Shown: positions 39,091-49,790 of the stretch, one piece after another
Numbering within the stretch: the stretch's first letter is position 1
Layout of the letters: each line of letters opens with the position of its first letter
Assembly (NCBI GenBank): GCA_025716855.1
Contig: JAIXMQ010000073.1
Span: 1 to 64,000, forward strand
DNA: 64,000 nucleotides
DNA from: Pilaira anomala
Taxonomy: Eukaryota; Mucoromycota; Mucoromycetes; Mucorales; Mucoraceae
Direction: 5' to 3'
Program-made: the position numbers and the translations under genes
The notes under the pieces: model-generated
What the model was told of the DNA's origin: nothing
Seen by the model: the letters and a program-made list of their open reading frames with translations, nothing else
Database searches by the model: none

Positions 39091-40480
39091 ATGGGTTCCC
39101 ATCGCTCTGGAAGTAGACACAGATCACCTTCCCCTTCAAGTAATAAAAGATCACGCCATTCTTACAGAGAAAGAAGCCGTAGTAGAGATCGACACCGATC
39201 TTCTTCTCACCGTTCTTCGCATCATCGTTCTTCACGCTATGATGATAGATCCTATCACACCTCTTCCTCACGCAGTCATTACGATAATGTAAGTATAAAT
39301 GATAAACGTACTCATTCACGTGAGCCAACATCAAGAAATAATGCTGCTGTAGGTACTCCTTCAGCTAATACTCAAGAAACAAACTTGGTAAGTTATATTT
39401 TTTATTTTACAAGATGGAAGTTTTTTTTTTAATTATTAATCGTTTTAATTTATAAATAATAGAGACCAAGTACACCAGCAACTCCCGATTCTCCCTCGGT
39501 ATCAACTACAGCCGCTACTGATCCAGACGAAGTCTTACGTAAAAAACAAGAACGTGTACGTTTATGGAAAGAAAAGAAGCTGGCTGAAGAGGAAGCTAAA
39601 AAGAAGCAAGCTATTGCTGCAGCTGAAAAGGAAGCCGAAGAATTAAAATTAAAACAACAACAACTGGAATTAAAGAAACAACAAGAACAAAAAGAAGAAG
39701 AAGAAGCAAAGAAAGAACCAGAAGAGGAACCTCAATTACTACAGCAATTTGCAGCTATGAAAAAGGCAGCAGCAGAAGCAGCAGCTAAAGAAGAACAAGA
39801 AACAGCAGATAAAAAGGAAAGTATGGATACATCTGAAGATGTAACTACACAAGGTCTTGAATCAGAAGAAGGTAATGGTAAAAAATGGAGTTTGGAAGAT
39901 GACTCAGAATCTGAAGATGATCATGATATGGATATTGATGGTGATGAATTGAAAAAACAAGAAGCAAAAGCAGAAGCAGATAAAGCAGCAGCAGAGGCAG
40001 AAAGAACTTTTAAACCTTTACAAAGATCAAGTAACGATGATGAATTAAAGGAAGATTCTGTCTTGGCTAAACCAAAAAAATCTTTCTTAATGTCCAATCT
40101 TTCTACAAAGCCAAAAAATGCTATGCGTATGGGTTTTGGTTTAGGTAAACCTGTTATGATGAAAAATACCGGGGCTGCTTCTTCTATTGCAAAAAAGGAA
40201 ATTCCACAAGCTAAAACTGAATCTGTTGAGAAAGAACCTATAGACACTGTTATGGAAGATTCTGAAGATATTGATCCTTTAGAAGCTTACATGATTGATG
40301 TACATGCAGAGACTAAAAAGATTAACGAAGAGGATAGAATTAGAATGGGTAAATTAAAGGAACCTTCACTCAATAGACGTGGTTCCCTTATGGATGATGA
40401 TGATAATCTTCCTGATGATTCAAATAATGCTGAAAATGAAGAAGACATTGGAAGTGATCCTGAAGATATTCTGGCGTAAG

Positions 40481-40515
<35 letters not shown>

Positions 40516-42191
40516 TACGTGTATTACAGTAATGTTAATTAACATAATACTTTATTTATTTTATTAGTCTAGCAGCCAAAAAAGTAAAGAGAAAGGATAT
40601 CGCGCCTGTAGATCATACAAAAATGGATTATGAATACTTTCGTAAAGATTTCTACATTGAACCACCAGAATTAAAAGATTTAACCCCTGACCAAGTCGAT
40701 TTATTGAGAATTGAATTGGATGGTATCAAGATTAGAGGTGTAAATTGCCCTAAACCTATAACAAAATGGACTCATTGTGGTCTTCCTGCTGGTTGTTTAG
40801 AAGTTATTCGTAAATTAAAATATGATAAGCCAACTTCTATTCAGGCCCAAGCTATACCTGCTATTATGAATGGTCGTGATGTAATTGGTGTAGCAAAAAC
40901 TGGCTCTGGTAAAACAATTGCATTTCTATTACCCATGTTCCGTCATATCAAAGATCAAAGACCATTGGAAGCTGGTGAAGGTCCTATTGCTATTATTATG
41001 ACTCCTACTCGTGAATTAGCCACTCAAATTCATAAAGAATGCAAGCCTTTCTTGAAAATTTTAAATTTAAGGGTAACTTTTTAGAGCTATGTAGGTTTAT
41101 TTATATACATACTAACCCCCCCCCCCTCTTTTTTTTTTATAGGCTGTTTGTGCTTATGGCGGTAGCCCTATTAAAGATCAAATCGCAGACCTTAAAAGAG
41201 GTTGTGAAATCATTGTATGTACCCCAGGTCGTATGATTGATCTTCTTTGTGCTAATTCAGGTCGTGTCACAAATCTTAAGCGAGTCACTTATATGGTAAT
41301 GGATGAGGCAGATCGTATGTTTGATATGGGCTTTGAACCACAAGTAATGAAAATTGTAAATAATGTTAGACCTAGTCGTCAAACAGTCTTGTTTTCAGCT
41401 ACTTTCCCTAGACAAATGGAAGCATTAGCACGTAAAGTATTAAAAAAGCCGTTAGAAATTACAGTAGGTGGAAGAAGTGTTGTATGTGATGATGTAAATC
41501 AAATTATAGAAGTAAGGGATGAAGAATCCAAATTTGTTAGATTATTAGAAATCTTAGGTCAGTTGTTTAACGATGAAGGCGAAGAAGGCGCAAGTGCCCT
41601 TATTTTTGTTGATAGACATGAAGCTGCTGATAATCTATTAAGAGATTTAATGAGAAGAGGCTATCCGTGTCAATCATTACATGGTGGTAAAGATCAAGCC
41701 GATAGAGATAGTACTATTGCTGATTTCAAATCTGGGGTTACAAATATTTTAATTGCTACTTCAGTTGCTGCTCGTGGTTTAGATGTTAAAAACTTAAAAG
41801 TAGTAATCAATTATGAATGTCCTAATCACATGGAAGATTATGTACATCGTGTTGGTCGTACTGGTCGTGCTGGTAATAAAGGCACTGCTTACACATTTAT
41901 CACTCCAGATCAAGATCGTTATGCTATGGATATTTGTAAAGCCTTAAGAATTAGTGGTCAAGAAATTCCTCCCGATTTACAAGCTCTTTCAGAGAGTTTC
42001 CAAAACAAAGTAAAAGAAGGTAAAGAACGTGCATCTGGCTCTGGTTTTGGTGGTAAGGGTTTAGAAAGACTTGATAAAGATCGTGATCTTGTAAAGAAAT
42101 TTCAAAAGAAAGCTTATGCTGGCGAAGAAGATTCTGATGATGAAGAAATTCAACTTGAAAGTAATGTGGTTACTCCAGGTATAACCGCTGC

Positions 42192-42222
<31 letters not shown>

Positions 42223-42797
42223 ACATCTACTTCCTCTTCTAAGCCTAATACTGATACAGGTGGTAATACATCAACCGGTAATTCCAGTGAACCGCTTTCT
42301 GCTGCTGCATTGGCTGCAAAGAAAGCTGCTGCTGCCGTAGCTGCTCGCATTAATGCTTTAACTGGTAAGAAACCAGATGGCAACGGTGCTGTTCAAACAT
42401 CTGAAGATAATGAAGGACGTCCTGTTTATGCAGAAGAAATCACTATCAATGACTACCCTCAAAAAGCAAGATGGAGGGTTACTAATAAGGTAAGAAAAAG
42501 TTATATATTCAAAAAGGACATTTCCACTAATCTTATTATAATTAGGACCAAATTTCTCAAATTACAGAAGTCTCTGGGGCAGCAATTACCACTCGTGGCT
42601 CTTTCTTTCCTCCTGGAAAACAGCCTACTGGAAATGAACGTAAATTATATTTGTTTATTGAAGGAGATTCAGAAATGGTGGTTGAAAAGGCCAAGAATGA
42701 AATTAAACGTATCTTGATTGAAGCTACTGCTGCTCAAATGGAAGCTGAGGCTAGAGGTGGAGGAACTGGTGGCGCTGGTAGATATCAAGTTGTTTAG
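39091..42797 (+). CDS. PRP5: Prp5/DDX46-type DEAD-box splicing helicase
   Basis: Five exons, 39091-39387, 39463-40475, 40568-41072, 41143-42489 and 42546-42797, give 1137 aa. An N-terminal RS-like domain ([15 protein letters not shown], many SR/RS pairs) is followed by a long Lys/Glu/Gln coiled-coil region and the DPLEAYM motif typical of Prp5/DDX46, which contacts U2 snRNP SF3B1. Core helicase motifs: [11 protein letters not shown] (Q), AKTGSGKT (I), PTRELATQI (Ia), [10 protein letters not shown] (DEAD), FSATFP (III), [10 protein letters not shown] (IV), [10 protein letters not shown] (V), [10 protein letters not shown] (VI). The C-terminal part has poly-Ala runs encoded by GCT repeats and a KH-like end, [17 protein letters not shown], also found in DDX46. 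It acts in branch-site selection and prespliceosome formation. Confidence 0.93.
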
Positions 42798-42839
42798 ATT
42801 AAATCATTTTTTCTTCTCACAAGATATGCATTTTGAAAT

Positions 42840-43440
42840 AATAATAATAATAAATTTTTTTCTTCTTCTTTTTGATATATGGTATAAAAAAAACGAAACG
42901 AATACTTTAAAGCGTGACTAAAGAATGTTTATAAAAAGGTATTGAGGATGTTTATAAACACAGCTAAATAAATGAGTGATCATTGTAGTAAATTGCATAT
43001 ATTTTATTCTTACATTTGGATTCCCTTGGGTATTTAACTCTCCATTGTATTTTACTTTTAAAAAAAACTCTATTTTCTAATTTTTTACTTTACTTTACCA
43101 AGTCGTTCTACTTGTCAACAGGAACTGGTGCTCACGGAACTCTTTTTATCTTTATTGAACTTCTTTTTCTTTAACCACTGTTACACTGAATTTCACCTAT
43201 TACCTTATTTAATTATCTATTGTTCTCAACGACCATCCTTCTCAACGACGATGCCTCTTGACGAGGATGCTCCTTTAAAAACTCAGTTTGGGTAAAAATA
43301 TTAAAAATTAGAAAACATATAAATACCTTTAAAAAATATCAAACTAAATAAAAATCAATTCACTATTTTGTAACAATTAAAACCTTTATTCTTTATACTT
43401 AAAGACCTTATCTTTTGATTAATAATATCTTATTTTTATT
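42840..43440. repeat. Dispersed repeat, first copy of the 43-kb pair
   Basis: From about 43012 a block begins TTACATTTGGATTCCCTTGG and continues through CTCCATTGTATTTTAC, CAAGTCGTTCTACTTGTC, GGAACTGGTGCTCACGG and TTTCACCTATTACCTT to about 43215. A second copy starts at about 43632. The part before 43010 is the 3' flank of PRP5 with an (ATA)n run. No gene in the stretch. Confidence 0.6.
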
Positions 43441-43443
43441 ATA

Positions 43444-43616
43444 CCGTACCCGCTCTATTTAAGGCCGTTCGATTTAAGGCCATTTCTGATTTAAGGCCGC
43501 AATTTCCTGAATATTTTGCCTATTTTAACTTTTTTCAAGGCATAAATAAGGCCATGACACGATTTAAGGCCGCAAAAGTCTGAAATTTTTTACGGCCTTA
43601 TATAGAGCGGGTACTG
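43444..43616. mobile_element. Tc1/mariner-type MITE with TA target duplication
   Basis: 173-bp non-coding element. The right end, read inward on the minus strand, is CAGTACCCGCTCTATATAAG; the left end is CCGTACCCGCTCTATTTAAG, giving inverted repeats of about 25 bp with only two or three mismatches. TA dinucleotides flank both sides (43442-43443, 43617-43618). Internally the motif ATTTAAGGCC recurs several times (for example 43468-43477, 43488-43497 and 43561-43570), so the ends carry sub-terminal repeats. There is no transposase frame, so mobility would need a full-length partner elsewhere. Confidence 0.85.
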
Positions 43617-43628
43617 TATTTTATTTTA

Positions 43629-43810
43629 TTTCTTACATTTGGATTCCCTTGGATATTAAACTCTCCATTGTATTTTACTTTTAAAACCTCTATTTTCTTA
43701 TTTTTACTTTACTTTATCAAGTCGTTCTACTTGTCAACAGGAACTGGTGCTCACGAAACTCTTTTTTTATCTTTATTGAACTTCTTTTTCTTTAACCACG
43801 AACAAACAAC
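43629..43810 (+). repeat. Dispersed repeat, second copy of the 43-kb pair
   Basis: Near-identical to the copy at 43012-43215: TTACATTTGGATTCCCTTGG, CTCCATTGTATTTTAC, CAAGTCGTTCTACTTGTC and GGAACTGGTGCTCACG in the same order, with small indels. It diverges after TTTAACCAC. The MITE lies between the two copies, and tRNA-Tyr starts 70 bp further on. Confidence 0.75.
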
Positions 43811-43878
43811 TTATAACATTTCGTGTAACTTCAACACTAGATGCACCACATCTGGAATAAAAAAAGTTAAAAATGAAA

Positions 43879-43962
43879 TCCGATCAACCAGATTCGAACT
43901 AGTGACCTAGAGATGACAATATACACTACAGTCTCCCGCTCTACCAACTGAGCTATGATCGG
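43879..43962 (-). tRNA. tRNA-Tyr (anticodon GTA) with 11-nt intron
   Basis: Read on the minus strand: acceptor CCGATCA pairs with TGATCGG, discriminator A. The D arm is TAGCTCAGTTGGTAGAGC. The anticodon arm is GGAGA, loop CTGTAG, then the intron TGTATATTGTC, then A and TCTCT, so the intron sits one base 3' of the anticodon as in other nuclear tRNA-Tyr genes. The T arm contains GTTCGAATC. Length is 84 nt with the intron. A T(5) run follows shortly downstream on the minus strand. Confidence 0.95.
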
Positions 43963-43983
43963 TTTTTGATGATTTTTTGGGTT

Positions 43984-44041
43984 AAAATATACATTTTATA
44001 CTACAATTTTAACTAAAAGGTAGTCACGTGATATGCACGTG
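43984..44041 (-). promoter_or_regulatory. Upstream element of tRNA-Tyr: TATA-like box plus double CACGTG
   Basis: An AT-only box (about 43984-44001) lies 22-39 bp upstream of the tRNA. CACGTG hexamers follow at 44025-44030 and 44036-44041 (CACGTGATATGCACGTGA), starts 11 bp apart and 63 bp from the tRNA 5' end. The layout matches the tRNA-Leu flank almost exactly. The function is inferred. Confidence 0.6.
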
Positions 44042-44372
44042 ATAATAATCGGGCGTTTTGCGATTAACGAGTGGGAAGATTGATTTGACAAAAGATGGTA
44101 TTTAGGTATATTTGTGTATTTAGAGCAGGTTTATATAATAGGTAAGAGTTATATGATATTATGGTCATTAAAATGCAAGTAATACTTTTTTTTGGGGCAT
44201 ATTTATTCAAAGATAAAACGTGACCTTCAATTCTATGAGCCAATCAATTATCCACAACGATATGGTATCACAGTTAATTTCTAGTGGTTCAAACAAAAAA
44301 GAAAAAAATATATATTACTCTGTACGCGTTTTATTTCACCTTTCATCACAACTCTCTTACACATTAAACATC

Positions 44373-44504
44373 ATGGTAAAATATAGGAATAAAAAAGGCT
44401 TTTTTACAAAAACTGTCGTATATTAATTGGTTTAACTTATAGCAAGCCGATTCAACAACTCCTAAGGGCACTATCAGGTAAAACTATTGTTATGGTTAGC
44501 AACC

Positions 44505-44535
<31 letters not shown>

Positions 44536-44976
44536 GTTCAGATGTCATTTAAAGAGAAAAAAAAAAGAGGTTATATACAACAAATAAGTATTGTGCTTAT
44601 TTCTGATATTAAGAAAAAAGAGAATAAGAGAAAACGAAAAAGACAAAAACATGTAGACAAGATGATGATGAGAAGGATGATGTTAATATTTTTTTTTTAT
44701 TCGTATTTATAGAAAGCGTGTTACTTCTCGTACCAACAGCAATAACAACGCATCTCGTGGTGGTATTCCTGGCGGAAGCACATCTAGCATGATGCGTATC
44801 TACTCTGATGATTCTCCTGGACTTCGTGTGTAAGTGTATAATTTATGGATAACAATTAAGAATTACGGATTAATAATTATATTTTTATTAGTGATCCCGT
44901 TGTTGTTTTAGTTTTATCCTTGACTTTCATTGCATCTGTTTTTGGACTTCATATCGTTGGTCGATTCTTGGGTTAA
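44373..44976 (+). CDS. Sec61 beta subunit (SBH1-like) of the protein translocon
   Basis: Four exons, 44373-44375 (ATG only), 44443-44477, 44713-44829 and 44892-44976, give 79 aa starting MQADSTTPKGTIRKRVTSR. The family signature RIYSDDSPGLRVDPVVVLVL is followed by one C-terminal transmembrane helix (SLTFIASVFGLHIVGRFLG), making it a tail-anchored ER protein. It is the small subunit of the Sec61 channel for co- and post-translational import. The 235-nt second intron carries an A(28) run. The first coding exon holds just the start codon; no other ATG in the frame would give the conserved N-terminus. Confidence 0.92.
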
Positions 44977-45618
44977 AAAAAAAAAAAAGAATTGCTTGTA
45001 TTCCTTACCTTATTTCCCTCTTTTTTTACAGTCACTCATATATAAAAGGATCTTGACCAAAAAGTTTAATTTTTTTCTCTCATAATAAACCATATTCCAA
45101 AAAGCAATTTATCTATCAAAATGAGATATGTGATACAAGGTTCAAACTTGTTGAGAGAAGGGTTTTTGAATAGACGTCAACTGAACAGATATAACCCCAT
45201 CAATGCTTTGAATAATACAGCAGAGATATCAATAAAATTTATGTTATTCTTGATTTTTGACGTTTTGAAATTAACTGTTTCATCTTTATTAAGCAAATTA
45301 TAACTTGACACGTTTGAGTAGGATTAATTAGTATAAAAGCGTCAAAACAAAGAAGCCTCATTTTGAATCACGACGGTGTCTTTATGTGCATGACGGATAG
45401 GAAAAAAAGAAGTAGCCTTCTGATCTTTGGCGAATTGATTTCTCTTAATAGACATGGATACGCAAACCTGCTAATTAACCTTAAAAGGCGCCTGTAAAAA
45501 TAAGTTATTTCTAGCTTTAAAAAAAAAAAAGATGCATATAATATGTCTCAAACATGGAGCTGTTAGCTGTGATGGTAAGTTGAACATTTGTCAATTTCGA
45601 GTTATTAAATAATTTATT
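44977..45618. other. Spacer between Sec61 beta and methyltransferase genes
   Basis: 642 bp between convergent genes. A 60-codon ATG frame at 45121-45303 ends in a hydrophobic stretch (MLFLIFDVLKLTVSSLLSKL), but it has no family resemblance and no other support, so it is not called as a gene. Confidence 0.4.
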
Positions 45619-46839
45619 TTATATTTGAATATCTTTTTTCTTTTTTCTTGTGGGACTTAAGAGAGCAGATCCATTTTCTCCTTCAGTGGGAGGTTTTCTA
45701 CCATATATCCATTGAGAATTAAAGAATGTTTGATATTCCACGCATTCATCAAATGCGCTATCTAATAATGCTTCATAAGCTTCTGGATTATACTCACCAC
45801 CCAACTCTAAATATTCATAAACTACTGGTCCAATATGCTTAAATATGACCAGCATATCCTATTATAATATTTTTTTTTTTTAAGTGTCTGTTATAATAAA
45901 GATAAATAATATAACAAACCTCATAAACTAATTTTCCTACATAGCCACCCCAACAAACCGGTAAAGAACCATAGTCTGAGGTAACGTCTAATAGACCAAT
46001 CTCTTCCATCCTTTTCGCCATTGAACTGCCTTCCATTGTTTTACCTATTGTATCCCGTAAAAGAGTTTTCACTAGATAACATGTATTAGAATAAAGTCGA
46101 TATTATAATATAGAGAGTCAAGTTATTTTTTTTTTTTTTTTTTTTACCAGCTGAATTTATTTTGGTGAATATAGGACCAGCTCGTTTTGGTACGATGTCA
46201 AGCTCGACGAATTCAATCCAGCCGCCATCTTTTGTGACACGAAGTATTTGATGAAACATGTCAGCCATTCTATCAATAGGGTAAACAAGTTGCATTCCTC
46301 TCTGATGAACAAAGTCAAAGGTTTTATCATTGTATGGGAATTCTTCGTAAACGTCATGCTGGATAAGTTGACAATTTTTGGGTATATGTGTTGACAAAAT
46401 GGTATCTGAACCAAGTGAAAATGGTTCTATAATATCAAAGCCAGAAAAGGTACAATTTGGAAAATCGTTTGCCATATCTGTAATTACTGTCTTAGTAAAT
46501 TCCCCCCCTTTTTTTTTTCTTAGAAAAAAAAAAAAAATGTATACCTAATATCCATGAAGCATGTGCACCACACCCGATATCAAGTGCTTTCGAATCTGGT
46601 TTGTTTAAAATATCATCTACGGGCGCAAAGTGACTACTTTGAAAGATATGTTTTAATAAATAATGCTCTCCTTGTTGACGAGTTGCTTCAGTCGGTGAAT
46701 GAGGGTAGAATTCTTGAGTGAATTTAAAGACGTTTGTAGATAAACTTGAGCCGTTTTGAAGGCTATCAGAGACTGTTAATGTAGAACTAGTTGAACTGTT
46801 ACTATCATGTCTTCTTCTCTTCGAAATTTGATTACCCAT
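45619..46839 (-). CDS. SAM-dependent methyltransferase, probably N-myristoylated
   Basis: Four exons, 46839-46545, 46477-46148, 46071-45920 and 45858-45619, give 338 aa. The N-terminus MGNQISKRRRH fits a myristoylation signal (Gly2, Ser6) followed by a basic patch, which would place the enzyme on membranes. The class I methyltransferase fold is shown by KALDIGCGAHASWIL (motif I), CTFSGFDIIEP (acidic end of strand 2), FDFVHQRGM and VTKDGGWIEFVELD. Many Mucoromycota paralogues share this layout, with unknown substrates. The third intron uses a GTTTGT donor. The C-terminus is basic (RKKKKDIQI). Confidence 0.82.
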
Positions 46840-47210
46840 TGAAGTTTTAAAAGAAAAAAAAATAAAAAAAATAGAAAAGAGGAAAAAATATTGTTACTTC
46901 GCCCTTGTCTTATAATAAATGATTATCCTGTTACACAGATTTGCATCAAAAAGATGTACATTTTAACAATTCTTTCAAATATGGAATCAATGTTATGAAT
47001 AAAAATATTATTGTAAGAAGGTTTTAAGATTTCTTAACTTTTTTGTTTGACGCGTCCCAGTTCCATGCATCAAATCTATCACAGTGACATATTTATTAAA
47101 AAAAAAAAAAAAAGGGTGGTAATTGAAATAAAATAAAAAGAAAGTCCTCTCTCCTCCCCCTTTTATTATAACAATTCCCTTTATTTGTTCATCTCTTTAA
47201 AATCGACAAC
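46840..47210. promoter_or_regulatory. Divergent promoter region, methyltransferase / SEC11
   Basis: 371 bp between two divergent starts. An A(15) run at 47098-47113 and a CT-rich stretch precede the SEC11 ATG. No named motif is visible. Confidence 0.45.
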
Positions 47211-48012
47211 ATGTTTGCTGAACTACGTAGAATGAATGTGCGACAGGTAACTAGACACACGTTTTATTTATACAACAATTTAGTAAGACGCGTTAGGTCG
47301 CTTTACAATTCCTGAATATCCTTACAATTGCTGCTTCTGCACTTATGATTTGGAAAGGTATTGCTGTTGTTACTAACACCGAAAGTCCTATTGTTGTTGT
47401 GTTAAGGTGAATATAAGCGATTAGTTTTTTTATATAGAAAAGAAAGAGACTAAGACAGTTATTACAGTGGAAGTATGGAACCAGCTTTTCATCGTGGTGA
47501 CTTATTATTTCTTACTTTACCCAAAAACGATCCCGTGGCAATAAATGATATTTGTGTATTCAAGTTACCAGGAAGAGATATTCCAATTGTTCATAGAGTT
47601 CTTAAAGTACACGAAAGGTAAGTTTTTTTTTTTTTTTTTTTTTTTTGTACTGAATGAGGATTCCATGATATTAACTAACGTTTTATTCACTTAGTAACTC
47701 TTCAAAAAAAGAATATATTTTAACAAAGGGCGATGCAAATCCAAGAGATGATCGTGTATTATACGATGCTAGACAAATGTGGATTCATAGAGAAAATGTA
47801 GTTGGCAAAGTTAGAGGGTAAAAAAAAAAAAAAAAAAAATACAATTTCGCTGTTATTATTTTTTGCATTATTATTATTTTTTTTTCTTATTAATTTTAAA
47901 TAGGTTTATGCCTTATGTTGGTATGGTCACTATTTTAATGAATGATTATCCTTGGATGAAATTTGCATTATTAGGCGTTCTTGGATTATTTGTTCTTATT
48001 CATAGAGAATAA
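47211..48012 (+). CDS. SEC11: Signal peptidase complex catalytic subunit SEC11
   Basis: Five exons, 47211-47246, 47297-47406, 47468-47617, 47695-47817 and 47904-48012, give 175 aa, the usual length. One N-terminal membrane anchor ([19 protein letters not shown]) precedes the S26B catalytic core: [16 protein letters not shown] with the nucleophilic Ser, [11 protein letters not shown] with the catalytic His, and [12 protein letters not shown] with the conserved Asp residues. The C-terminus is hydrophobic and ends LIHRE. It removes signal peptides in the ER lumen. The catalytic Ser codon is assembled next to the exon 2/3 junction. The stop lies 20 nt from the stop of the convergent PH-domain gene. 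Confidence 0.94.
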
Positions 48013-48032
48013 TAATAATAATAATAAAGTTT

Positions 48033-48761
48033 TTATTTATTCATATGTTTCAAGTATTTTTGAACGTCGGCTAAGCAAACGTTCTCGTCAGTGTAAACTT
48101 TGGGTTGATGACTATTTACTACTTGTACTTGATGTTTTTTTAATAAAGTATCGTGATATGTTAAGGTTTGATGATGATTGTATTTTATAATTGATTCGTC
48201 CGAAGAAACAGTAATTGCATCTTGAAAGAAATTTATATTATAGACATCTTTTTCTTCTGTTGTTTTATTGAAGTTATTGTTGTTGTTATCTATGACTGAA
48301 GTCGACGGTTGGTATAGTTTTCCCATTTTAGATAATACGAATATCCATCTTTCTAAATCATCTTGTTTATGTGCTTTCAGTATATAACATCCACCTCCAT
48401 AAGTTCTAACGGTAAAACATCTCAATTTGTTTGTTGTTGAATGAGTCTTCTTTTCTTTGGGTTTTAATATTGAAATGGCTGAAATTTGGCTCATATTAAT
48501 GGCCCATTTGGTTAGCTGATAGCAACTACTACTAGTTGTTTCATTCGTGAGTCTGACAGTTCTATTTTTAGTTGTTGAACTTAGGCTCAATGATGCCGGT
48601 AACTTGCTTTTTTTTGATGATAAGCATATAAATGATGATCCATCAAACCGAAATAGTCTCCATATCCATTTATCGTTTTCTTTAATATATAAATGTCCTT
48701 CAAACAAATGCCCTGTAACAGGTATTTCTTGTGTATTTTTGATAATTGAACTATTTCTCAT
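48033..48761 (-). CDS. PH-domain protein
   Basis: Single-exon frame of 242 aa. Residues about 16-145 form a pleckstrin-homology domain: HLFEGHLYIKENDKWIWRLF at the start, a long polar insert (Ser/Thr/Lys), RCFTVRTYGGGCYILKAHK in the middle strands, and the closing helix QDDLERWIFVLSKMGKLY with the invariant Trp. The remaining 95 residues are low complexity with an Asn run and no second domain. A lipid- or membrane-binding adaptor role is likely but the partner is unknown. Confidence 0.8.
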   Translation of the reverse strand: MRNSSIIKNTQEIPVTGHLFEGHLYIKENDKWIWRLFRFDGSSFICLSSKKSKLPASLSLSSTTKNRTVRLTNETTSSSCYQLTKWAINMSQISAISILKPKEKKTHSTTNKLRCFTVRTYGGGCYILKAHKQDDLERWIFVLSKMGKLYQPSTSVIDNNNNNFNKTTEEKDVYNINFFQDAITVSSDESIIKYNHHQTLTYHDTLLKKHQVQVVNSHQPKVYTDENVCLADVQKYLKHMNK

Positions 48762-49790
48762 TTATATATTATATATCTATATAAAGAAAAGAAAGAGAAA
48801 AAGAAAGGATAGATAAAGACAAATAGAGAAAAGAAAAGTATGTGTGAAAGTCAAAAAAAAAAAAAAAAAAAAAAGATGTTTTTGTCGTCATCAGATGTCC
48901 CCAAACTAAAACTTAAAATGGTAACTTATAATAAAAAGACTTTGAGCTCAGCCTATATACCTTCCTCACGTGCCATACTTTAAGATAAAGAAGTATCTTT
49001 TTATGTTTGAAATGATAACAAAGAAAACCTTTTAGAATTTGATCAAGTTTATATAGATATATCTTGTGTTTAAAAAAAAAAAAAAAGATTTTTTTTTTTT
49101 TGGGTAATACGAATGTATATGAATTAGAAGATAAAAAAGGGATATGTGGCAATAAAAGGGTAATAATACACAAAAGACTGATGTCTTGATCATAAGGGCG
49201 TATTTCAAGTAAAATGTACATTAATCCGTCATCAGTAAATCGTCTAAATTTATGACTTTGCATTTACTACTAAACTTATTTTTATGCATGTTATTGCCAA
49301 CTTTTTAAGAGTCAAATTTCTATTTAAAGTGAAAAAAAGTATAATAGTATTTATACAACAGTGAGATAAAAAAGGGAGGTGATTTTATTACCTTAACTCT
49401 CAGAATTCCCAAAGTGTTTATACTATAAATCAAGAAAGAGACAAATATCTAGTTATTCTTCTTATAATCTGAGATTATGCAATATACTTAAAATGTCATT
49501 GTACTAAAAATCATTTTTAATAAGACAAAATGTCTCACCAACTAAAATGATTGTTAAACCCCCCGTCTTTTACACTGAGACATGAATAAATATATAAGAT
49601 AAAATTTTTAATAGATATAAAACTAACAAGGTTTATTCTTTTTATTTTTATATATATATATTATGCGGAAACCATGTATAACAAGACATGTAGTTACATG
49701 TGCCATTGTGTTTTTATTAATAGTACGATACACGAAAAAATATATTAAATAATATGAGGAGGTTAACTTTATATGTATATATTTTTTAAG
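48762..49790. other. Spacer upstream of the acidic-tailed membrane protein
   Basis: 1 kb with no supported gene on either strand; several A/T runs, including A(22) at 48853-48874. A minus-strand frame at 48913-49263 is interrupted by homopolymer-coded Lys/Phe and looks random. Confidence 0.45.

Noticed and set aside
43488..43597. Reading the repeated ATTTAAGGCC units as a short CRISPR-like array
   Set aside because: Units are irregularly spaced and lie within a terminal-inverted-repeat element in nuclear fungal DNA.
45121..45303. 60-codon ATG frame downstream of Sec61 beta
   Set aside because: Short, no homology seen, no neighbouring splice signals; expected by chance in AT-rich DNA.
48913..49263. 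116-codon minus-strand frame
   Set aside because: Contains homopolymer-coded KKKK/FFFF and lacks any family resemblance.
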